Shown one piece after another: positions 14,460-22,900 of a stretch of 64,000 bases of DNA. The position numbers and the translations under genes were made by a program. This DNA is from Nemania diffusa (taxonomy: Eukaryota; Ascomycota; Sordariomycetes; Xylariales; Xylariaceae), in NCBI GenBank assembly GCA_038501195.1, contig JBBPUQ010000005.1:62001-126000 (forward strand), in the 5' to 3' direction. Within the stretch, counting starts at the first letter, position 1; each line of letters starts with the position of its first letter. Below the pieces are notes generated by a model that was not told the origin of the DNA, did no database searches, and worked only from the letters and a program-made list of their open reading frames with translations.

Positions 14460-15000
14460 AGTAAAGATAGTCTTTGGTTCTAGTAAATTATAGCCTTTTA
14501 TATTTAGCGCTAAATGGAATTAAAACAATACTTTAACTGTTTAACAAATAACTTAATTAATTAAAGCAAAACAAATATATTTAAATTATTTAATAAATAA
14601 AATAAAAGTTTTTTTATTTTATTTATATTTATTAATTATTTATAAATAAAATATTTTTTTTTTTATTTTTTTTTTTAATATTAGTTTATTTTAAAACTTA
14701 TATTAATTTATTAATAAAACTATTTTTTTTATTTAATAAATTTATTAATTATACTTTTATTTTTAATAAAAAAAAATAATTAAATAAAATAAAAAGTTAT
14801 TTATAATATTATAAAAAATTTTTAAAAAATTTTATAACTAAAATAAATAATTTTGCTTTTTTATTTAAAAAAAATAAATTAATTAATTGTTAAAAAATTT
14901 CTAAAACAGTTTTTTATTTTAAATAAGAAATTCTTTCTGTTTATTTAAGTATAGTTCGTTTAATTTAGCTTTAATCGCATATACATAGCTATAATCGGCT
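14460..15000. other. AT-rich stretch, no gene
   Basis: AT-rich DNA like the blocks on either side, with no open frame worth reporting. The composition rises gradually towards the minisatellite to the right. Confidence 0.7.
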
Positions 15001-15040
15001 AAACTGGCTATATTTACATACTCTAATAGGTAGCTAACCG

Positions 15041-15600
15041 ACCTCTCTACCTGTTAGGTGACTTACTTGTTAGGTGACCGACTTACTTGCCAGCTGACTT
15101 GCCGACTTACTAGGTCACTTGCTAGCCGGTCTACCTGCTAACCAAGTGATTTACTAGCCGACCTACCACTTTACTAGTTGGTTTACCGACCTGCTGGCCT
15201 ATTAGGTGACTTACTGGTTAAGTGACCAACTTATTTACTAGTTAACCTATTTACTTACTAGTTAACTTACTTATTTACTAGTTAATTTATTTATTTACTA
15301 GTTAATTTATTTATTTATTAATTAATTTATTTATTTATTAGTTAATTTATTTATTTACTAATTAATTTATTTATTTATTAGTTAAGTTATTAGATTACAA
15401 TGTGGTAAATATGTTGTTAAAGAGATAAAGAAAGACCTAGCAGTAGCTGTGCAAGGTTCTAGATATATACTATGCCTCGTACTTTCCCCCACAAAGTGAC
15501 TAACCTACTTACTTACTAGTTAAGTGACTGACTTACTTACTTACCAGTCAGGTGACTGACCGATTTACCTACTTGTAAACCTACCTGCAGACCTGACTGC
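15041..15600. repeat. ~20 bp minisatellite with a composition gradient, in two blocks
   Basis: The first block (about 15041-15380) is built of units related to ACTTACTTGTTAGGTGACCG. The right-hand units have become ACTAGTTAATTTATTTATTT, which is what C-to-T and G-to-A change makes of the left-hand units. After about 100 bp of unrelated sequence a second block (about 15485-15600) repeats the GC-richer version (ACTTACTTACCAGTCAGGTG). The unit length is close to 20 bp but not exact. Confidence 0.75.
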
Positions 15601-15623
15601 AAGTCAACAAGGGCCCAGGACCT

Positions 15624-15735
15624 AGGGCTAAGATTGCAAGGGCTAGGATTGAAAAGGCTAAGATTGGAAGGGCTAAGATTAGAAGGGCTAGGATTGGAAG
15701 GGCTAGGATTGGAAGGGCTAGGATTAGAAGCGTTA
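15624..15735 (+). repeat. 15 bp tandem repeat, about seven units
   Basis: Units are variants of GGGCTAGGATTGGAA. In one frame they would encode a Gly-Leu-Gly-Leu-Glu pentapeptide repeat inside a 62-codon frame (15634-15822), but that frame has no other sign of being a gene. Most differences between units are G/A. Confidence 0.85.
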
Positions 15736-15839
15736 AAAACGAAGGCAGTCCTTTCCTTTAGCTGGGAGGGAGCGGGAGCCGCACGCGCGAAGCGCTTATG
15801 CGGCAGAGCACACAGTTGGTAGAAAGGAGGCTAAAAAAA

Positions 15840-16660
15840 AAAGCTGCTTTTGTTTTTTATAGCTTGTCGAAAGTCTATATAGCTTGTGTAACTTATGTAG
15901 CTTATATAGCTTATATAGTTTATAACTTTTAAAAACAAAAGTTTTTTTATTTTTAACTTTTAAAAGTTTTTAATTAATAATTAATTTATTTAATTATTAT
16001 TTATTATTTTATTTTTTAATTTATTTATAATTTTATTTTTATTAATTTATTTTTATTATTTTATTTATTATTATATTTATTATTATTTATTTAAATATTA
16101 TATTTATTTTTTTATAATAATTTTATAATATTTTTTAATTTTATAATTTTTTTTATAAAATAATTAAAATAATTTATAAAAAATAATATAAAAATTAAAA
16201 ACTTTAATTTTAATTTATATATTTAATTAATTTATTTAATTTATATTATATATAAAAATATAATTAAATTTAATAAATAAAATTAAATTAATATAATTAT
16301 AATAATTTTAAAAAATATTTTAAATATTTTAATTTTTTAATTTTTAAACTTTATATATATATATATATTTTTAATAAATATTAAAATTAAATTTAATATT
16401 TTATATTTAAGTTTTAATTTTATAATTATTATTGTTTATTTATAATAGTAAATATTTATAATAAATAATAATTTTAATAAATAATATTATAAATAGTAAA
16501 AAAGCTTTTATAAAAACTTTTTTTTAAAATTTTTTATTAAGTAAATTTATTTAAATAAATTTTATAACTTAACTTTTTAAGCTTGTTTTATTAAATTTAC
16601 TTATATTATTATAATTTATTTAATTAAATAACTATTTAAATTAAATAATAAATTTAACTA
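15840..16660. other. AT-rich DNA with a short ATAGCTT-type direct repeat
   Basis: Around 15858-15925 the words TATATAGCTT and GTAGCTTATA recur several times. The rest to 16660 is RIP-like AT-rich sequence without a gene. Confidence 0.6.
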
Positions 16661-16661
16661 T

Positions 16662-16747
16662 ATAAGTTAAATAAGCGTTTTTTGCAATCAATTAACACAA
16701 AACAAGTTAAAAGCCGTTTATTTAACTTGTTTTGATTTTGTTGAGCG
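16662..16747 (-). repeat. terminal segment of a dispersed repeat, paired with 37349-37434
   Basis: Read on the minus strand from 16747 it begins CGCTCAACAAAATCAAAACA and aligns over about 86 bp with the plus strand from 37349. The differences are nearly all C/T or G/A, and this copy is the less mutated one. It contains a small internal palindrome (AACAAGTTAAA ... TTTAACTTGTT). DNA to the left is AT-rich and DNA to the right is not, so 16747 looks like the edge of an element. Confidence 0.7.
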
Positions 16748-16764
16748 CTGTTTATATTGACCTG

Positions 16765-16772
16765 TATAAATA
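16765..16772 (+). promoter_or_regulatory. TATA box of the secreted-protein pseudogene
   Basis: TATAAATA lies 112 bp upstream of the ATG at 16884 and is followed by a pyrimidine-rich leader, a normal layout for a fungal promoter. It survives although the gene downstream is broken. Confidence 0.5.
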
Positions 16773-16883
16773 GGCAGCACATCAGCTGGAAACATCCTTT
16801 CTTTTTGCCAACATTCACTTGTCTGCTTCACTCTCCCTCTGCTTGCTTATCTTTTCATTTATACCGCCCCATGTATTTTCGTA

Positions 16884-17102
16884 ATGAGGCTAGCAATCAC
16901 TAGCTCCTTGTACCTGTTTTTGCTGCTGAAACAAGCAGCCGCTCTTCCCTCCAACTAGTTTAAACAAGATGTTGGCGTCCAATCTGTGAATTTAGTATTT
17001 GGTGGTGATTGCAAAAGACAAAGCGAGATCGAAGCGAGGTGGGCCGACGCTATTAAACTCGTGCTTTGTGTCACAGCTAAAATAGTACCGAGCACAGTTT
17101 AG
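16884..17102 (+). pseudogene. small secreted protein, broken by a stop codon
   Basis: The frame starts with a clear signal peptide (MRLAITSSLYLFLLLKQAAA, then LPSN), meets TAG at 16956-16958, and continues in the same frame for 47 more codons to TAG at 17100-17102. The later part contains the run GGDCKRQSEIEARWADAIKL. The arrangement Gly-Gly-Asp-Cys, then a Glu/Arg-rich helix ending WADA, is reminiscent of the start of the mature region of secreted fungal metalloprotease-like proteins, but this is a weak resemblance. The stop is explained by one C-to-T change in a CAG codon, as RIP would make. Alternatives are a gene truncated at the 3' end, or stop-codon readthrough. The TATA box and leader support former activity. 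Confidence 0.55.
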
Positions 17103-17256
17103 GTTTAATCCTTGCTGACTTTATTTCCCTAAGTGAGGGACACAAACATTCTTTATTTAAACGTTTCCTTACAACATCATATGTAGTTGTGACAAGATTT
17201 ATAGTACTTTATCAGCCCGTTTTTCATGCCCGCTAACTTGTCCTTTCCGCATAGAC

Positions 17257-17412
17257 TTATTTCTCAGGAAGAGGTGGTATATCCTCCACGTAAGGGTCAA
17301 CCGCCGGATCCTATTCATGTGGTTTCTGTTCCTCTTTGTCTATTTTGGGGATTGGGACAGGCTTCGCATCGCTGTCCTTTGCCTCTCGACGGATTGGGCA
17401 TTCATCACCCAT
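17257..17412 (-). pseudogene. short broken reading frame, unrecognised
   Basis: On the minus strand an ATG at 17412 opens MGDECPIRREAKDSDAKPVP, continues through a Lys/Glu-rich stretch to a TAG after 33 codons, then reads on in frame as DPAVDPYVEDIPPLPEK to TAA. The composition is protein-like and the internal stop can be a mutated CAG. No family is recognised. It could be a fragment of a larger decayed gene or chance. Confidence 0.25.
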
Positions 17413-17775
17413 TGTGACTATCTGTTTAAAATTCGCTTAATTTCAGAATGACAGTAAGGCGTACATTGAGGGTTGGTAGTACAAGGTGGTAGTTTTCAAT
17501 TTTATTTCTCCAACTGTCTTTAGGAGTACACAGAGATTGCGCCGATGATCTGTGGGCGTCTTTTGAGATTTTGGGGAACTGGGGAGAACTGTGAACTTGA
17601 TGGTTTGCAAACAATCCTGCGAAAACCAAGGGCATTACCTACCTTAAGTGGTTGTTACAATACACCCAATAGATTTATCTCCCTCATCAACCTGATTACT
17701 AAGATTAGCTGGTTTTTACGCGTATGCAGTGGCTTGATATTGTGTTAAATGGCTTGCAGCCAACTACTGCGTTAG
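17413..17775. other. no gene seen
   Basis: Moderate-GC sequence with only short overlapping open frames on both strands and no convincing splice or domain pattern. It may be what remains of the missing 5' part of the oxygenase gene to the right, but nothing shows this directly. Confidence 0.5.
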
Positions 17776-18446
17776 GTAGCAACATGCAAGAAGTTCCATC
17801 GGTTACCTCGGGCTCTCCGTGTCTGGACGCCGAGGATATTGAGACGGTGTGGGCGACACAGCCACGACTATAATGACTTCGTTGAATTATTCGACGGCGG
17901 CATAGATGTGGTTGGCCATCGGCTGACTGAGGCGAAAAAGGCGCAGTATTTGAACAATGATTATAGAATATGCATGGTTAAGTCCGTTAAACCTCTCGTT
18001 TCTCTTCTCTGCGATTGATGTTGCTACCAAGTACACTAATACAATGATGCAGCACCTGGCGCTTGATAAATCCAATAGGCTCAGACCAACCCCTCGCGTT
18101 ATGCGACTGCTCAACAGTAGAACAAGACGATCTCGTGCTCTGCGACAGAATTGTCGTCGACCATCTGAGCGAAATGTACATGTTGAAGCACAACCCTGGG
18201 CATGTATGGTACTGGACAGATAGACTGACGAGCGACGAGCTCTCTGCGTTTGTGACCTGGGACTCGAAAGAGGGCGACCATGCAAAGTGTAAGTCTCTCG
18301 TGGACTTCCTACTTGTGACATATAGTACTGATACATTTTAGCCAGATTGCCCGCATACTTCGTTCGTGAATACACGAACAGAAATGGAGACACCGCCTCG
18401 CGAAAGTGTTGAAACACGGTCGATTATTATCACTAAGCGAAGCTGA
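17776..18446 (+). pseudogene. C-terminal part of a CmcJ/AsaB-type 2OG-Fe(II) oxygenase, 5'-truncated
   Basis: Three exons can be joined in frame: up to 17981, 18053-18288 and 18346-18446. The introns are 71 bp (donor GTCCGT, branch CACTAATAC) and 57 bp (donor GTAAGT). The joined product shows the C-terminal pattern of the fungal family related to 7-alpha-cephem-methoxylase P8 and AsaB: MVNTWRLINPIG, then PLALCDCSTVEQDDLV, KHNPGHVWYW, and finally KYCPHTSFVN ... PPRESVETRSI. The frame is open leftwards only to a stop at 17773, there is no plausible start, and the expected upstream iron-binding His-x-Asp region is not clearly present, so the gene lacks its N-terminal half. It converges on the HET gene with 126 bp between them. 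If alive, the family performs oxidation or desaturation in secondary metabolism. Confidence 0.7.
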
Positions 18447-18572
18447 ATAGACTTCAATCCCTCCAGACCATCCCGTCAACGTCTCGTAGAAGCGTATAAC
18501 AGTGTGTATAGAAGTTCTTTGCATCACGCACTCGTTTACAAACGTCAATGTGAGAGATGTGTAGTTGATGAA

Positions 18573-20420
18573 TCAAACTAAGGTTATTCTATGCACACGA
18601 GTGAAGTCCATCGCATGATAAGCTTCTCCATCCATTATGCCGTGAACATAACACTCTCCCACTACTTCATAAGAACCGCGTTTCCGTGTTGGTCGTATAA
18701 TAAACGGGACGGCGGCTCCATGTAAAAGGCACACCTTATCGTTGAATCTTATGAGCTGAGGTGCCAAACCCATATATCCTTGCGCGGTATGGAAAAGTTT
18801 CCGTTTACGGCAATATAGGTTTGCGGCTTCTCCCCATATCTCAGCTCTGACTTCCTCCGGCAGCTCTAGATTAGGCATTTTATATCTAGGACGATTATTT
18901 CGCAAATTCTCCAATGTCAATGGTGTAGATCTGTCCGAGAAGCGGGAATCAGAGCCCTCCGCCAACCATCTCCGATAAAGTGGATAGTATGTATCGACAT
19001 AGGCCAGGTCAGTCCGCCCAGATAAAGGCCCCTGATCTGTCGACAGGGTCTTGAAGTATGCAACTTCTATTTGCTCAGCTGTTTGAGCGTAAACTGTTCG
19101 TACCGGATCGAATGACTTTACCCAAGAATTGAAATCTGCTTGGTCGATGTCAGATACTTCCCGGGGCATTGTTGCAATTACCAAAGACACACTGTCAACG
19201 ATGTAGCCGGTCAAGATGAGCGATCCCCATGTTTTGTAATTTACACTGGGCTTGGAATCCAAAGTAGCACAGAACCGCGAGGATTGCTCCCCTGTTTCGG
19301 CTATGTTTATTGATGAGGTAATACGATCTTTTCTCCAGTCAGGAACCCACGAGGGCAAATCCGGTGAACAATGTGGCTCTTGGATGTACGAGAGGATCGC
19401 TAGTCTCTGGTGATTTTCAATATACACTCTGACAACGTCGATAAAGACATTCCTAATTGGATCATCATAATCTACGTCGAGGCGCTCATGGTCTCCCGCT
19501 AGACTAAGTAGGGCGTACACTCGATCATGGTCTATCCCGCAATGATAGTGACTTGATCGAAATGTGTTCCGGAGCAGCGTAAATAAGGATCCACCTGGTA
19601 CCACCCGTGTCACATTCCAGATCGCGCGAAGTTGCGACCGAAATGTCGCATATCTCTCCATTGGGGCATGACGTAGATGTACGGAGGTGTCTACAAAGTC
19701 TTGCCAGGAGACCGACTTTGAACCACAAACTATAATGGCGGACTGTGCTAAGACAATTTCTTGGATGGTCCAAACCCTACTAAAGTATTCACGCTTCAAC
19801 ACAGCTTCGAGGGCTACCGAGTCGTTATTATCAATGCTGATCTCGAACTCTGGGGGCGCTGCTGACGGGTTCGATCTTGCGCGCTGGGTGACTGCGTAGT
19901 GGGAGATCCTTTCCATGCCGATGTCAGAAAGCTCGTCGCCTTCACCAAGCCAAATTAAGACTCGTAAAGCATGCCCATATATCTCGCCCATCATGGATAC
20001 CTGATGGGCCTTCTCGCGATGTAGACTCTGATTTATGCAAAGACAATCAATCCAAAGGATGCGCTGTCTATCAGGGAGGCGCAGGTGTATCATAGCAGAG
20101 ACAACATTTTGGCCCATTTGCCGTTGCGAAGCCTCTTTCTTGACCTGGTTAAGTGTTGATGACCCAGCCCATGTGTATGACAGAGCCTCAAAAGTCGGTG
20201 CATGTGAAAGGCTAACAACATAAAGTCCGAATTGCAACGGATCATCTTTTCCGCCAGCGTCGAGAATGCATAAACGAATCTCGTCAGAGTCATCCTTGAG
20301 CCTGGAATATTGGTTCGTGCCGCCGTGTGACATGAAACAAGCGATTAGGCCATACCATACTTGGCGGAGGGAGTGCGATGCCGCCTGAGTAGACCGATGG
20401 AGTAGTACGTGAGGGTGCAT
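18573..20420 (-). CDS. HET-domain (heterokaryon incompatibility) protein
   Basis: A single uninterrupted frame of 615 codons. The HET domain spans about residues 77-222 with its landmark motifs: FEALSYTWAG (77-86), ILWIDCLCINQ (121-131), a HAxRVLIWLGE segment near 150-160, and EYFSRVWTIQEIVLA (211-225). The C-terminal part ends with the usual tail of these proteins (GAAVPFIIRP ... VVGECYVHGIMDGEA). HET proteins act in the cytoplasm in non-self recognition that leads to growth arrest or cell death, and many Pezizomycotina carry dozens. An internal Met at residue 30 (codon at 20331-20333), just before the conserved part, may be the true start. The gene is intact although AT-rich decayed DNA lies within 3 kb on both sides. 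The partner that triggers it is unknown. Confidence 0.93.
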   Translation of the reverse strand: MHPHVLLHRSTQAASHSLRQVWYGLIACFMSHGGTNQYSRLKDDSDEIRLCILDAGGKDDPLQFGLYVVSLSHAPTFEALSYTWAGSSTLNQVKKEASQRQMGQNVVSAMIHLRLPDRQRILWIDCLCINQSLHREKAHQVSMMGEIYGHALRVLIWLGEGDELSDIGMERISHYAVTQRARSNPSAAPPEFEISIDNNDSVALEAVLKREYFSRVWTIQEIVLAQSAIIVCGSKSVSWQDFVDTSVHLRHAPMERYATFRSQLRAIWNVTRVVPGGSLFTLLRNTFRSSHYHCGIDHDRVYALLSLAGDHERLDVDYDDPIRNVFIDVVRVYIENHQRLAILSYIQEPHCSPDLPSWVPDWRKDRITSSINIAETGEQSSRFCATLDSKPSVNYKTWGSLILTGYIVDSVSLVIATMPREVSDIDQADFNSWVKSFDPVRTVYAQTAEQIEVAYFKTLSTDQGPLSGRTDLAYVDTYYPLYRRWLAEGSDSRFSDRSTPLTLENLRNNRPRYKMPNLELPEEVRAEIWGEAANLYCRKRKLFHTAQGYMGLAPQLIRFNDKVCLLHGAAVPFIIRPTRKRGSYEVVGECYVHGIMDGEAYHAMDFTRVHRITLV

Positions 20421-21059
20421 TGTAATGGTTTTGCAACATAGTTCGGTGGCATTTATAACGCCTTTCTCGCAGGCTTCTTAGCTACATGTATAGAACTCTA
20501 GGATGTAGGTAGACGTATTGAAGTGGACTAAGAACAATGCCAGGGGGGAGGGGAGCAAAATTAAAGGAGAACTAGATTTACATAATTACTGCATGTGAAA
20601 GAAATAAGCTTTTCGGATTGGTCTGATTGATTGATGTATGTTGACCTAGTCTACCAACTGACCGCTGTTCCCCAAGATGTTTCTTTATTATAACTACAAC
20701 CTGGAAGGGTCCCTTTTCTGGTTAAATATTACCTACTACGTATGCCGTATTCATCTAAAAATAGACCATGCATGGCTTCTTATGTACTACTGTGTAGCAT
20801 ACAGCCTGCTTGGCCGCCGCTTACGCAGTTGTCTCAGTGTAACACACCCTTCCAGATTCGTCTGTATGTCAAATGCAGGCTCTGAGACTCACAAGCTAGA
20901 GACAATGGACCCGATTGGGGCATTCTCTACATTCCTCCCTTAGGTGAAAGCCTATTTAACTAGCAACTTCTGTATACTGTGATCTTTGCTAATTGGCGGT
21001 CTAACTTCATCAACCCGCTCAGACCCTTATTCAATATTATCTCGATTTAGTGAAAGAAG
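20421..21059. promoter_or_regulatory. divergent intergenic region between HET and methyltransferase genes
   Basis: 639 bp of non-coding DNA separates the two start codons, so it must hold both promoters. I see no certain TATA box or named factor site. Only short chance frames occur. Confidence 0.5.
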
Positions 21060-22568
21060 ATGGATGCACTTATAGCTCAATTAGAAGAATTCGCTGTAGG
21101 AGCAAATGCAGCGGCTCGGCGGCGTCTCATGTTTAGCTTGCGGGCCCTCTCAGAATCACTAGAGGAGACGACCGACACGATTCAGAGGTTTGGACACTCG
21201 GTAAGTTTACAATTGAGCACCGACTCTATCTGATATATTCTCACGTTTGATTTATAGAACCTCCGAAGCTCTATTGTTAAAGTTGGATTTGATTTGGGGC
21301 TTTTCAAGCTTCTCGTCAACTCGCCACAGACAATGACCCTCGGTGAAGTTGTTGAGAAAACTGGAGGGGACATCGTATTGTTAGGTATTATGTCTCAACT
21401 CCCTTGAGCTGATATCCTGTTGTGCAGCAACTGAACTTAGGAATAGCTAGAATCATGCGCTATCTTGCAGCTATCGGTATTGTAGATGAAATCGGGGATA
21501 AGGGGTTTGTCGCCAATCACATCACCCGAAATCTTGCCGAGGACGTCTCGCAGAGTGGGATCTCACACTGGTATGCTCGCTTATCCCAGTTGTTGAATAA
21601 ACGAGTAATGATATTTCCCTGGCGGTTTCTAATTCATTTCTCAGCTTTGAGACGATCTCACCGCAGTATCAAGCTATCCCCCGCTTCCTGAAGAAAACGG
21701 GTTACAAGAACCCAAGTGATTCGATGCACACAGTGCTCCAGGAGGCATTCCAAACAGATCTTTCTGCATTTGAATGGCTCGCTGCGCACCCGGAGAACCT
21801 ACGGTTCTTCAATGACTACATGGCGTCGAGGCGCAGGCCCGAGCTCTCGTGGTTGTCGGTCTATCCCGTGCGCGAGGAACTCGCTGCTGGGAAGTGGGAG
21901 GCCGGTGCCAATACTGAGTCTACTCGCGCAGTTTATGTCAACATTGGCGGCGGCATTGGTCATCAATGTGCTGAATTCAAGGATAAGTACGCTGACGTGC
22001 CGGGGCGGGTGGTCTTGCAGGATCTGGCTCACAGCATTGCGAAAGCGCAATCAACTCCAGGTGTTGAAAATATGATTCATGACTTTTTTGACGAACAGCC
22101 CGTGAAAGGTAAGTTAAATTGGAGCCTCTCATTATTGGACTTGATTCAGATTGCTGTCCTACAGCATTCCATCTACCTGTCCCCTCTGGTTTTCCTACGT
22201 ACAATAATGTAATAGCCCCGGGACTAACCAGACTTGTCATCTCGAACGTTACAGGGGCAAAATTCTACTTCATGCGTGGCGTTCTACATAACCAACCCGA
22301 GAAAGACGCCATAGAGCTCCTTAAGCGAACTAAGGATGCTATGGTAGCCGACTCTGTATTGCTTATCGACGAGTTCGTGCTCAAGGAACGGGGTTTGGAT
22401 CCTTATAGCGCGACCGTCGACTTGACCATGATGGCTGCCACTGCTTCGACGGAGCGAACGGAGGCACAGTGGATACAGTTGCTAGAATCTGTCGGATTGC
22501 GTCTCGTCAAAGCATATCCGTACAACCCTGCTACTTCTGAGGCCGTCATTGACGTCAGGCTAGCATAA
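21060..22568 (+). CDS. fungal O-methyltransferase (SAM-dependent, PF00891 type), 5 exons
   Basis: Exons are 21060-21200, 21258-21384, 21441-21570, 21645-22108 and 22255-22568, joined in frame to 391 codons. The N-terminal dimerisation/winged-helix part reads DLGLFKLLVN ... IARIMRYLAAIGIV (to about residue 104). The SAM-binding motif is YVNIGGGIGH (about 230-239), then VVLQDL. The catalytic region is FYFMRGVLHNQPE, with the probable general-base His at about 299; most relatives have HDW here and this one has HNQ. The end is LLESVGLRLVKAYPY. The family methylates hydroxyls of polyketides and other aromatics in secondary metabolism. It shares a promoter region with the HET gene. A decayed element begins 9 bp after its stop, so its natural 3' region has been replaced. 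Confidence 0.93.
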
Positions 22569-22577
22569 CGAGGCTCA

Positions 22578-22900
22578 TGTTGAAACGATGCGTGCAATAT
22601 ACACACAACGCACTCTAGAGGACTAGCCACAGCTATAAAAAATCACTTTTAAAGATTTGAAGTAATAATAACAGTAGTTTAAAAAAACAATCGAAATAAT
22701 ATTAAAGTAGCAAAACTACTGTAAATATTGCGCAATAACTTAGTTAGTTAATACTAAAAGTATCAACTTTTATATTGCTATTTATTTTTTTAATAAAAAA
22801 CTATTCTTTTGCTAACTAATAAATAAAAAAATGAAAAATTTAAAGTTTTGCTAACTTAATTAATACAACTTTTTGCAACAATGCAACTTATACTGTTTCA
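22578..22900. repeat. left 323 bp direct repeat (LTR-like)
   Basis: Opens TGTTGAAACGATGCGTGC and ends ...TACTGTTTCA. The left third keeps C and G while the right part is A/T-shifted (compare AATTTAAAGTTTTGC here with AATCTAGGGTCTCGC in the right copy). It starts 9 bp after the methyltransferase stop codon. Confidence 0.8.

Noticed and set aside
15634..15822. 62-codon frame with GLGLE repeats as a protein
   Set aside because: It consists of the 15 bp satellite plus unrelated sequence, without start context or homology.
17887..18417. 176-codon minus-strand open frame
   Set aside because: It lies antisense to the three-exon oxygenase remnant, has no domain, and its composition (Ser/Arg-rich) is typical of a shadow frame.
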